Part shown: positions 7,968 through 17,309 of the stretch, one piece after another
How the letters are laid out: each line of letters starts with the position of its first letter
Numbering within the stretch: position 1 is the first letter of the stretch
Assembly: GCF_000720475.1 (NCBI RefSeq)
Contig: NZ_JOAP01000021.1
Span: forward strand, 62,001 to 126,000
From: Streptomyces aureocirculatus
GTDB taxonomy: Bacteria > Actinomycetota > Actinomycetes > Streptomycetales > Streptomycetaceae
Length of the DNA stretch: 64,000 bases
Reading direction: 5' to 3'
Made by a program: the position numbers and the translations under genes
The notes under the pieces: generated by a model
Database searches by the model: none
Told to the model about the DNA's origin: nothing
The model's input: only the letters and a program-made list of their open reading frames with translations

Positions 7968-9032
7968 TCAGCTTTGTTGACCTGGGGTGCCAGTGGCACC
8001 CGCGGGGAAGGGTCGACGGGTGCCGTCGGCCCCCGTGCCGTCGGCGCGGTAGGCCCCGGGTGTCGTTCCCGTCCAGCGCCTGAACGCCCGGTGGAACGCC
8101 GTGTCCTCGGAGAACCCGAGTCGCGCCGCGAGCTGCGCGATCGGCTCCCGCCCCGCGGCGAGCCCGGCGATCGCCGCGTCCCGCCGCACCGCGTCCTTCA
8201 GTTGCTGGTACGACGTGGACTCCTGGGCGAGCCGTCGCCGCAGCGTCGCCGGGCTCACCGCGAGCCGCGCCGCGATCTCGCCGAGCGAGGGCAGGCGCGG
8301 CGAGGTCCGCAGCGCCACCGCGAGGGCCCGCCGCACCTGTTCGGCGACCGTCGTCCCGTAATCATGGCGCGAGAGCAGGTCGAACGGCGCCCGGCGCAGC
8401 ATCGCCGAGAGCGCGTCCTCGTCCCGCACGATTGGCGCGGCCAGCCAGTGCGCGTCGAGCCCGGCCCCGGTGCGCTCCGCGCCGAAGCGGACCGGACAGC
8501 CGAAGAGCAGCTCGTACTCGTCCTTGTGCGGGGGCGGCGGATGCCCGAAGTCGGCCCAGCGCAGCGCGATCCGGCGGCCGATCAGCCAACTGCACAGCCG
8601 GTGCCAGATGATGACCAGACACTCGGCGAGGAAGAAGTCCTGGTCGAGGTCGTTGCGTACGGTGAAGACGACGCCGTCGGGCGCCTGCGTCAGGGCGAGG
8701 TCGGGGCCGTCGGGGAACAGTCCGTAGAACGTCACGCCACGCTCCATGGCCGCGCCCAGATCGTGGCAGCCCAGGGCGGCGTAGCACATCATCGCGAAGG
8801 TGCCGGGCCTGCTCGGCGATGAGCCGAGGCCGAGGAACTCGTCCTCCGTCGCCCGGTACAACTCGCGGAAGAGGCGGGCGAACTGGGCGGTCGTGACGCG
8901 CGCCCGGTCGTCCCCGAGAAGCAGCGGCGGTATCTGCGCGGCCTGGAGCAGCGGCACGGTGTCGATGCCGCCGCGCTCGGCGCCGCGCAGCACGGCCCGT
9001 ACATGGTGCACGGTGATCGTCCGCCTGGCCAT
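7968..9032 (-). CDS. AraC-family transcriptional regulator
   Basis: 354 residues from ATG 9032 (MARRTITVHHV). The C-terminal 100 residues hold two helix-turn-helix units: VSPATLRRRLAQE, then IAQLAARLGFSEDTAFHRAF and RRWTGTTPGAYR, the AraC signature. The N-terminal 190 residues look like the arabinose-binding-type domain found in regulators of the OruR/ArgR2 kind (GSSPSRPGTFAMMCYA, FFLAECLVIIWHRL). It lies upstream of the lipase on the same strand and is divergent from the acyl-CoA ligase, so either could be its target. A lipid or fatty-acid effector is a guess from context only. Confidence 0.87.
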   Translation of the reverse strand: MARRTITVHHVRAVLRGAERGGIDTVPLLQAAQIPPLLLGDDRARVTTAQFARLFRELYRATEDEFLGLGSSPSRPGTFAMMCYAALGCHDLGAAMERGVTFYGLFPDGPDLALTQAPDGVVFTVRNDLDQDFFLAECLVIIWHRLCSWLIGRRIALRWADFGHPPPPHKDEYELLFGCPVRFGAERTGAGLDAHWLAAPIVRDEDALSAMLRRAPFDLLSRHDYGTTVAEQVRRALAVALRTSPRLPSLGEIAARLAVSPATLRRRLAQESTSYQQLKDAVRRDAAIAGLAAGREPIAQLAARLGFSEDTAFHRAFRRWTGTTPGAYRADGTGADGTRRPFPAGATGTPGQQS

Positions 9033-9195
9033 GACCACGACGTTAGCCGCCGGGGGCGCGGTCAAGAAGAGCGCACGGCGGGAGGGGGCCCGTCGACGAG
9101 CACGACAGGCCACCCGGTGGGTGAGCGCCCCGGCCAGGGGCGCTGACGTTTCGGGTCATCCCGCGCGACGGGGCGCCGTCCTTAGCGTCGTGAGC

Positions 9196-10959
<1,764 letters not shown>

Positions 10960-10965
10960 GGCGGG

Positions 10966-11078
10966 GGCGAGGCGGTCCGCCGCTTTGACCGCGGCCCTTG
11001 ACCGCCGCTCGTGAACGTCGCCCGTGACCGCCACCCTTTACCGCCGCCGGTGACCGCCGCCCGTGCCGGCGATGCCCA
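10966..11078. repeat. Degenerate TGACCGCC(G/A)CC-type short repeats
   Basis: Between the converging acyl-CoA ligase and azlD genes, roughly 12-16-base units built around TGACCGC, such as TTTGACCGCGGCCC and CTTGACCGCCGCTC, recur about six times. No gene or strong terminator hairpin is apparent. Confidence 0.45.
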
Positions 11079-11090
11079 GGAGACGGATGC

Positions 11091-11405
11091 CTACGACAGC
11101 CCTGTGAGCCGCAGCAGCGCCGTCGCGCCCGCCGCCCCCGCCACGACCACCGCGAACGGCGCCCTGCGCCACGCGAGCACGCCACCGACGAGCACGCCCG
11201 CCGGACGCGACCAGCCCGCGAAGTCCTGCCCCTCGGTGAACGCGCCGGTGGTGAGCAGCGCGACGAGGAGCACGGTGGCGCCGACGGTCAGCAGTTCCTG
11301 TACGCGGGCGGGGAGTTCGACGCGGCCGTGCAGGACCGGGCCCGCGAGGCGGAAGGCGTAGGTTCCGGCGGCGAGGACCAGGACGCAGGCGAGGTAGGCG
11401 TTCAT
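11091..11405 (-). CDS. azlD: AzlD-family branched-chain amino acid exporter subunit
   Basis: 104 residues with about four hydrophobic segments, starting MNAYLACVLVLAAGTYAFRL; the small size, the TYAFR stretch in helix 1 and VPATVLLVALLTTGAF-like helix order are typical of AzlD. AzlC and AzlD together form a two-component exporter of branched-chain amino acids or analogues, as in BrnFE. The start ATG overlaps the azlC stop in a TCAT/ATGA arrangement, so translation is coupled. The products act in the cytoplasmic membrane. Confidence 0.86.
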   Translation of the reverse strand: MNAYLACVLVLAAGTYAFRLAGPVLHGRVELPARVQELLTVGATVLLVALLTTGAFTEGQDFAGWSRPAGVLVGGVLAWRRAPFAVVVAGAAGATALLRLTGLS

Positions 11406-12163
11406 GAGGGGCTCCCGGGGCTCGGCGGGGTGACCGGCACCCGGCGGCGCATGGCCACCAGGCCGAGGAGGGCGAGCAGCACCGGCGCCCCCGCGGGCAG
11501 TACCGGGGTGGCGGCGAGGGCGATCACGGCGCCGACGGCACCGGCCCGGCGCGCGTTGCCGTCGTCCCGTACCGCGGGCAGCACCAGGGCGAGCAGCACC
11601 GCGGGGAACGCGGCGTCGAGTCCGAACCGCCCGGTGTCCCCGAGCGCGGAACCGGCGAGCGCACCGCCGAACACACTGATGTTCCACACGGCGAAGAGCC
11701 CGGCGCCGGAGATCCAGAACGCGGCCTTGCGGCTGCGGAGGTCCGGCTGGGCGAGGACGAAGGCCGCGGTCTCGTCGGTGATCAGGTGCGCGCCCACGAG
11801 CCGGGCCGGCCAGGACCGCCCCAGGCTGTCGGCGACGGCCAGGCTGAAGGCGGCCGTACGGGAGTTGAGCAGCAGCCCGGTCGCCGCCGCCGCTGCGGGG
11901 CCGCCGCCCGCGGTGAGCACGGCGACCGCGCTGAACTGGGCGGAGCCCGCGTACACGAGCAGGGACATGGCGACAGGCACCCACAGGGGGAGGCCGCCCG
12001 CGACGGATATCGCGCCGAAGGAGAGGCCGACGACGGCGTCGGCGACCAGGACGAGCGCGATGTCGCGCAGGACGCCGGGGGGCAGATCGGAGAATCGGAC
12101 CAACCCCGTCGTTCGCTCTACGGGGTCATCCGTTCGGTGTGACGAACACATGCCGGGTAGCAT
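11402..12163 (-). CDS. azlC: AzlC-family branched-chain amino acid exporter subunit
   Basis: About 253 residues if begun at ATG 12163. Homology-like sequence starts around residue 20 (DIALVLVADAVVGLSFGAI) and includes YAGSAQFSAVAVL, a classic AzlC stretch, and six or more hydrophobic helices. The exact start is uncertain: ATG 12151 is in frame, and a TTGACG -35-like hexamer on this strand at 12183-12188 could place transcription close to or beyond 12163. Three 18-bp palindromes lie across the promoter region shared with the divergent XRE-cupin gene, so that regulator probably controls azlCD. Confidence 0.86.
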   Translation of the reverse strand: MLPGMCSSHRTDDPVERTTGLVRFSDLPPGVLRDIALVLVADAVVGLSFGAISVAGGLPLWVPVAMSLLVYAGSAQFSAVAVLTAGGGPAAAAATGLLLNSRTAAFSLAVADSLGRSWPARLVGAHLITDETAAFVLAQPDLRSRKAAFWISGAGLFAVWNISVFGGALAGSALGDTGRFGLDAAFPAVLLALVLPAVRDDGNARRAGAVGAVIALAATPVLPAGAPVLLALLGLVAMRRRVPVTPPSPGSPS

Positions 12164-12217
12164 GAACAGACACCACGCCGTTCGTCAAGCCGAACGATTC
12201 GTTCTCTGTGCCGAACG
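12131..12217. promoter_or_regulatory. Three 18-bp operator-like palindromes between azlC and the XRE-cupin gene
   Basis: Sites are CGTTCG-N6-CGAACA at 12131-12148, CGTTCG-N6-CGAACG at 12179-12196 and CGTTC-N8-GAACG at 12200-12217. The last two are 21 bases apart centre to centre, two helical turns. An extra CGTTCG half-site at 12110 is again 21 bases from the first. The middle site overlaps a TTGACG -35-like hexamer on the azlC strand. This is a convincing binding array for a dimeric regulator, most simply the XRE-cupin protein. Confidence 0.7.
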
Positions 12218-12294
12218 TCCTGCGGTCCGGGGAAGCCGGGAACCGGGACCGGGACCGGGAAAATCAGCAGCAGGAAGCGCAGGGAGAACACCGC

Positions 12295-12882
12295 ATGACC
12301 GATGTCGACGAAGGCGCCGGGGCACCTCGTCCGGCAGGGTTGCCGCGTGAGTGGATCGCCGCGGCGCTGCGCCGCGAGCGCGCCCGCGTGGGGCTGTCCC
12401 TCTCCGAGCTGGCCAAGCGTGCGGGCATCGCCAAGTCCACGCTGTCCCAGTTGGAGGCGGCTTCGGGCAACCCCGGCATCGAGACCGTGTGGGCGCTGGC
12501 CGTGGCGCTCGGCGTGCCGTTCAGCGTCCTCGCCGAGTCGCCCGGCCCCGCGGTGACCGTGATCCGGGCGGGGGAGGGGCCCACGATGCACGCCGAGCAG
12601 GCCTCGTACGCGGGCACCCTGCTGTCCCCGGGGCCTGCCGGGGTGCGGCGCGACATCTATCACGGCGCGATGGAGCCCGGCTCGGTGCGGGCTTCCGAGC
12701 CGCACATCCCCGGTTCCGTGGAGCACCTGATCGTCAGCACGGGACGGTTGGCCGCGGGCCCCGTGGGGGAGGGTGTGGAGCTCGGCCCCGGGGACTACAT
12801 GTCGTACCGGGGCGATGTCCCCCATACCTACGAGGCGCTGTCTCCGGGCACGACGTTCGTCCTGGTGATGCAGCACGTGTGA
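12295..12882 (+). CDS. XRE-family regulator with C-terminal cupin domain
   Basis: 195 residues from ATG 12295; AGGGAG precedes it at 12281-12286. The helix-turn-helix spans about 25-80 (RVGLSLSELAKRAGIAKSTL, then SQLEAASGNPGIETVWALA). Residues about 110-195 are a small beta-barrel cupin with GPGDYMSYRGDVPHTYEAL, a sensor fold. The family includes repressors of amino-acid and puuR-like pathways. It diverges from azlC across the palindrome array at 12131-12217, so it is probably the local regulator of amino-acid export and of itself. The ligand is unknown but may be a branched-chain amino acid. Confidence 0.88.
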   Translation: MTDVDEGAGAPRPAGLPREWIAAALRRERARVGLSLSELAKRAGIAKSTLSQLEAASGNPGIETVWALAVALGVPFSVLAESPGPAVTVIRAGEGPTMHAEQASYAGTLLSPGPAGVRRDIYHGAMEPGSVRASEPHIPGSVEHLIVSTGRLAAGPVGEGVELGPGDYMSYRGDVPHTYEALSPGTTFVLVMQHV

Positions 12883-12903
12883 CCGCCCGCCGCATCGCGG
12901 CCT

Positions 12904-12922
12904 TTTCTCCCACCCACCCACC
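12904..12922 (-). repeat. Second copy of the G-run element
   Basis: On the minus strand it reads GGGTGGGTGGGTGGGAGAAA-like sequence, matching 927-945 over 19 bases. It lies 22 bases after the XRE-cupin stop and could act as a G-quadruplex or as part of a 3' end. Confidence 0.5.
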
Positions 12923-12957
12923 CTTTCCACCCGTACCAGGGCGAAGGGCACCCAAAT

Positions 12958-13086
12958 AGCCCGTCCGGCGCTTGAGGACAAGGCCGAAGGCCGGGGTAGT
13001 TCAGCCCGTCCGGCGTTTGAGGACAAGGCCGCGGGCCGGGGTGTTTCAGCCCGTCCGGCGTTTGAGGACGAGGCCGAAGGCCGACA
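12958..13086. repeat. 45-bp direct repeats, three copies, of a widespread Streptomyces-type intergenic element
   Basis: Copies begin at 12958, 13003 and 13048, exactly 45 bases apart. Each has AGCCCGTCCGGCG, then (T/C)TTGAGGAC and a GGCC-rich inverted end. There are no unique spacers, so it is not CRISPR. Sequences of this kind are common between genes in Streptomyces. The stretch 12883-13197 otherwise holds only the terminator below. Confidence 0.75.
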
Positions 13087-13120
13087 ACCCCCGCCAAGGG
13101 CGCCCACGCCAGGAAAAGGC

Positions 13121-13164
13121 AGGAGCCCCGTAGTCCCCGCCGACGCGGGGAGCCCGGGGCTCCT
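13121..13164 (-). terminator. Two-tier hairpin terminator of the cold-shock gene
   Basis: Outer arms AGGAGCCCC (13121-13129) and GGGGCTCCT (13156-13164) enclose inner arms CCCCGC (13135-13140) and GCGGGG (13145-13150). On the minus strand it is followed by GCCTTTTCC, a short T run, so it should terminate transcription of the cold-shock gene. Confidence 0.7.
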
Positions 13165-13197
13165 TGGGTACTGCTTCCGTTCCGGATCAACCCACCG

Positions 13198-13401
13198 CTA
13201 AGCGGGGGTGACGTTCTCCGCCTGCGGGCCCTTCGGACCCTGCGTGACGTCGAAGGTCACGGCCTGGTTCTCCTCAAGGGAGCGGAAACCGCTGGCATTG
13301 ATCGCGGAGTAGTGCACGAAGACGTCGGGGCCTCCGCCTTCTTGGGCAATGAATCCAAAGCCCTTTTCGGCGTTGAACCACTTCACGGTTCCGGTAGCCA
13401 T
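13198..13401 (-). CDS. Cold-shock protein, CspA/ScoF family
   Basis: 67 residues, the full length of a single cold-shock domain. The RNP-1 motif KGFGFIA and RNP-2 motif VFVHYSAI are intact, after the typical start [10 protein letters not shown]. The protein should bind single-stranded RNA or DNA and act as an RNA chaperone or antiterminator. The gene has its own promoter and a leader of about 140 bases with a strong hairpin, as expected for thermoregulated csp genes. The product ends QAENVTPA. Confidence 0.95.
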   Translation of the reverse strand: MATGTVKWFNAEKGFGFIAQEGGGPDVFVHYSAINASGFRSLEENQAVTFDVTQGPKGPQAENVTPA

Positions 13402-13481
13402 AAGCCCTCCTTGGGCCAAAGGGTTGCCCTGCTCCAGAACCTGCGATTGTTGAAACAACTGCAAAAGTCTGAAAACGACGA

Positions 13482-13511
13482 GAGCCTGCGGGTTACATGC
13501 TCCGCAGGCTC
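13482..13511 (-). promoter_or_regulatory. Leader hairpin in the cold-shock mRNA 5' UTR
   Basis: Perfect 9-bp arms GAGCCTGCG (13482-13490) and CGCAGGCTC (13503-13511) with a 12-base loop, inside the untranslated leader. A second short inverted repeat, TTGTTGAAACAA, lies at about 13448-13459. Structured leaders of csp genes modulate stability and translation with temperature; that role here is inference. Confidence 0.6.
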
Positions 13512-13547
13512 TGTACTGCAAGGGAAACCAAACTGCAACTTGCGGTG

Positions 13548-13575
13548 AGCTTAGCACGCAGGCACCCGAATGCAA
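13548..13575 (-). promoter_or_regulatory. Promoter of the cold-shock gene
   Basis: On the minus strand TTGCAT (13570-13575) and TAAGCT (13548-13553) are separated by 16 bases, a good vegetative-type pair. Transcription would start near 13540 and give a leader of about 140 bases. The rest of 13576-13724 holds no recognisable gene. Confidence 0.6.
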
Positions 13576-13628
13576 TAGGGATCAAGATCACGTCACCCGG
13601 AGGTTTGACGGGGGCCCGGAGGGGTTGA

Positions 13629-14609
<981 letters not shown>

Positions 14610-15002
14610 CCGCCGGGGTGAATTCGACGGCACGGTATACAGCACGGTATCCGGGGGTCGTCCGGCACCGTCATACGAATGCCGATGTGCGGCTTCCCGC
14701 TATGCCACCGCCGCCATAAGGGAACTCGTCGCCGGGATTGACGACCGGCGTCACCACAATGAACAGCGGGCCTCCTTCCCCGGCGGCCCCCCCTTCCCCG
14801 GGCGCCCCTTTCCCGGCGGTCCCCTTCCCCCGGCGGGCGCCGGGCTTCCCGGACGCCTGGACCGCACACCCGGAGGGTGTGGGGGCGCAGCCCGCGCCCA
14901 TTACGCTGGCCCCCAGCACCGGCATGCGGCGGACGACCGGGGGACGTACCGGAGGGCACCGCACCGGGCATGCGGTCGCCGCATCTGGGGGAGGCCTTCG
15001 CC
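14610..15002 (+). other. Upstream region of the kinase gene, no gene seen
   Basis: This stretch of 393 bases contains open frames that run on into the kinase in the wrong frame, but none with a credible start or composition. A Pro-rich frame from 14738 is rejected. CATTACGCTGG near 14900 contains a TACGCT -10-like hexamer. GGGGGAGG near 14990 is the kinase ribosome binding site. Confidence 0.5.
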
Positions 15003-16646
15003 ATGCACCCGCTCGAACCGGACGAGCCCACCGCCATCGGGCCCTACCGGCTGCTCGGCCGGCTCGGCTCCGGCGGCATGGGCCGGGTCTACCTCGGCCG
15101 CAGCGCGGGCGGCCGCACGGTCGCCGTGAAGGTCGTGCACCCGCACTTCGCGCAGGACCAGGAGTTCCGCGCCCGCTTCCGCAGGGAGGTCGAGGCGGCC
15201 CGGCGGGTCGGCGGCGCCTGGACCGCCCCGGTCCTCGACGCGGACCCGCAGGCGCCGGTGCCGTGGGTGGCGACCGGGTATGCGGCGGGCCCCTCGCTGA
15301 CGGACGCGGTGCGCGAGGGCGGGCCGCTGCCCGAGCACTCGGCGCGCGTCCTGGTCGCGGGCCTCGCGGAGGCGCTGACGCACATGCACGGCCTCGGCCT
15401 TGTGCACCGCGACGTGAAGCCGTCCAACGTGCTGCTCACCCTGGACGGGCCCTGCCTCATCGACTTCGGCATCGCCCGCGCCACGGACGGCACCGCCACC
15501 CTCACCGCGCTGACCTCGACCGGCGTCTCCCTGGGCTCGCCCGGCTATATGCCGCCCGAGCAGATCCTCGGCAAGGGAGTCGACGGCGCGGCGGACGTCT
15601 TCTCCCTCGGCGCCGTGCTCGTCTTCGCCGCGACGGGCCGCGCGCCGTTCCCCGGCGACTCCACGGCCGCCCTGCTCTACAAGGTCGTCCACGAACAGCC
15701 CGACCTCGGCGACCTGAGCGGCGACCTGCGCGACCTCGCCACCGCCTGCCTGCACAAGGACCCCGCGGCGCGCCCCGCCCCCGCCGACCTGTCCCGCCGC
15801 CTCGCCCCCGCCGGGGCCGCCGCCCTGGTGACGGCGGGCTGGCTGCCGGGACCGCTGGTGGAACGGGTGAGCCGGAGCGCGGTGCGGCTCCTCAACCTCG
15901 ACGCGGGCGCCGGGGGCGCGGCCGCCGGGCCGCCGCCAGATCCGGTGCCCGCGTCCGGTCCCGTACCGTTCACCGGCCCCGCGGCGGGGGTGTTCGGGCC
16001 GCCGGACGCGTCGTACGGGGAGACGTCCGCTCCGTCGCACGGGGCGGCGGACTCCCCCCGCCCCGGCAAGCTCTCCCTCTCCGTGGCGGCGGCGGCCACG
16101 CCCGCGCGGCCCGACGGGCGGGGCAGGAAGATGAGTTGCACGGTGGTCCTGGCCGTGGCCGGGGCGCTCGCGGCGGTCACCGTGGGGTCGGTGTTCGTGT
16201 TCGGCGTGCTGCCGAAGGACGGGGACGACAACAAGGACGCGGCGGGACAGAAGCCGAGCGCGACGGGTGACGCGCAGACACCCGCGGACGGCGCCGTTCC
16301 CGTTCGCTACCTCGGCACGTGGCGGGGCAAGGCGTCCGCGCAGCAAGGACTCGTACCGCTCGGCACGTTCGACGTGACCGTGAAGCAGGCCGCCGGGCCG
16401 GGACGGCGCATCGGCACGGTGACGCAGACGGACCTCATCGGCAACAAGTGCGTCGACATCCTCACCCTGAAGTCGGCGTCGGCCAAGGAACTCGTGGCGA
16501 CGGGCGTCGGCGCCGAGTCCAACGAGAAGCAGTGCTCCCAGGCGTCCCACACCGTACGACTGCGCCCGGTCGGCGCGGAGTTGCAGTACACCTCCGTGGA
16601 CCCGGGAGCGGGGGACCCGGAAGCGCGGCTGAAGAAGGTGGACTGA
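15003..16646 (+). CDS. Membrane Ser/Thr protein kinase (Hanks type)
   Basis: 547 residues from ATG 15003, after GGGGGAGG. The kinase domain fills about 15-270: glycine loop GRLGSGGMGRVYLG, ATP Lys43 in VAVKVV, catalytic loop HRDVKPSNV with Asp137, DFG Asp154, and SLGSPGYMPPEQ in the activation segment. A Pro/Ala linker is followed by one membrane helix at about 377-404. The remaining 140 residues lie outside, with no PASTA repeats but a lipocalin-like beta pattern (YLGTWRGKASAQQG, IGTVTQTDLIGNKC). The kinase likely senses an external signal. ESX genes begin 200 bases downstream, but nothing shows they are its substrates. Confidence 0.92.
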   Translation: MHPLEPDEPTAIGPYRLLGRLGSGGMGRVYLGRSAGGRTVAVKVVHPHFAQDQEFRARFRREVEAARRVGGAWTAPVLDADPQAPVPWVATGYAAGPSLTDAVREGGPLPEHSARVLVAGLAEALTHMHGLGLVHRDVKPSNVLLTLDGPCLIDFGIARATDGTATLTALTSTGVSLGSPGYMPPEQILGKGVDGAADVFSLGAVLVFAATGRAPFPGDSTAALLYKVVHEQPDLGDLSGDLRDLATACLHKDPAARPAPADLSRRLAPAGAAALVTAGWLPGPLVERVSRSAVRLLNLDAGAGGAAAGPPPDPVPASGPVPFTGPAAGVFGPPDASYGETSAPSHGAADSPRPGKLSLSVAAAATPARPDGRGRKMSCTVVLAVAGALAAVTVGSVFVFGVLPKDGDDNKDAAGQKPSATGDAQTPADGAVPVRYLGTWRGKASAQQGLVPLGTFDVTVKQAAGPGRRIGTVTQTDLIGNKCVDILTLKSASAKELVATGVGAESNEKQCSQASHTVRLRPVGAELQYTSVDPGAGDPEARLKKVD

Positions 16647-16699
16647 GGAAAAGGCGGCGACCGGGGTGAAGGCCGGGGGAGATATGTGCCTCTGCAAGG

Positions 16700-16709
16700 C
16701 TATGGGGGA
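16700..16709 (+). promoter_or_regulatory. CTATGGGGGA motif shared by two ESX-locus upstream regions
   Basis: The 10-mer occurs 150 bases ahead of the WXG100 gene and again at 22522-22531, 99 bases ahead of the gene at 22621. Both copies are preceded by a TGC-rich stretch (TGCAAGG, TGCCTG). It may bind a common regulator. Confidence 0.3.
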
Positions 16710-16849
16710 TTCGTCGAACACCGTTGTGTCGCGGCAATGTCGCAGGACCGTCGCAGGATGCGGTGGGCGGTAAACCTGGCGTTGACAGGTGCGGTAGCGT
16801 CCCACGTGGCAGTTGAGAAGATTTACTTTAGCGACACGGGGAGGTATCG

Positions 16850-17125
16850 ATGTCTGACATCGACCGCGGTGCAAAACTCGAGAAGCTGCAGAAGCTGTAC
16901 GAGGCGTTCCAGAAGAAGGAGACCGAGGTCCGCGACCTGATCCATCTCCTGGACGGCCAGGCCAACGACAGCCACGGCTTCTGGAAGGGCCCGGGCGCCG
17001 ACCGGTTCCGCGACGAGTGGCGCGAGTTCAAGCCGCAGATGAACCGTCTCGCGGACTCGCTGGGCGATGCCCACAAGTCGGCCAAGAACAGCCACGACCG
17101 GATCGAGCAGGCCACCGCCCGCTGA
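16850..17125 (+). CDS. WXG100-family (EsxA/B-like) protein
   Basis: 91 residues from ATG 16850, with GGGGAGG seven bases before it. It is nearly all helical and carries the WXG turn as FWKGPGADRFRDEW in the middle, between two amphipathic helices, as in ESAT-6-like proteins. These are dimeric substrates or escort partners of type VII secretion. The C-terminal YxxxD/E secretion signal is not evident. The gene converges with eccC, whose product is the secretion ATPase, across a large inverted repeat. A TTGACA hexamer lies near 16783, but a matching -10 is unclear. Confidence 0.9.
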   Translation: MSDIDRGAKLEKLQKLYEAFQKKETEVRDLIHLLDGQANDSHGFWKGPGADRFRDEWREFKPQMNRLADSLGDAHKSAKNSHDRIEQATAR

Positions 17126-17148
17126 CCCGTTTCCGCGTACCCGTACGT

Positions 17149-17287
17149 GGGGCCCCGTAAGGGGCGCGGGGAACTGCGCGCTCAGCGCGCGACAAGCCGC
17201 AGACGCGTCTGCCGAGCAACTGTGCAGACGCGTCTGCGGCTTTTTCGTGGCTGGTCGCGCAGTTCCCCGCGCCCCTGGCGGGGCCCC
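17149..17287. terminator. Nested inverted repeat, bidirectional terminator between esx and eccC
   Basis: Outer arms of about 30 bases, GGGGCCCCGTAAGGGGCGCG onward (17149-17180) and its near complement (17256-17287), flank inner arms GCCGCAGACGCGTCTGC (17196-17212) and GCAGACGCGTCTGCGGC (17224-17240), which are perfect. The inner right arm is followed by TTTTT on the plus strand. Each inner arm also contains the self-palindrome GCAGACGCGTCTGC. It should end transcripts from both directions. Part of the outer arms, GGGGCGCGGGGAACTGCGCG, is a dispersed repeat also found at 42857-42876. Confidence 0.8.
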
Positions 17288-17309
17288 GGCCCTGACGGGG
17301 CCCGGCCGG

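Noticed and set aside
12958..13086. Regular 45-bp repeats considered as a CRISPR array
   Set aside because: The whole unit is repeated with no unique spacers, and no cas gene is near.
14738..16270. Plus-strand frame from 14738 overlapping the kinase
   Set aside because: Pro/Arg-rich and out of frame with the kinase, whose motifs are all intact.
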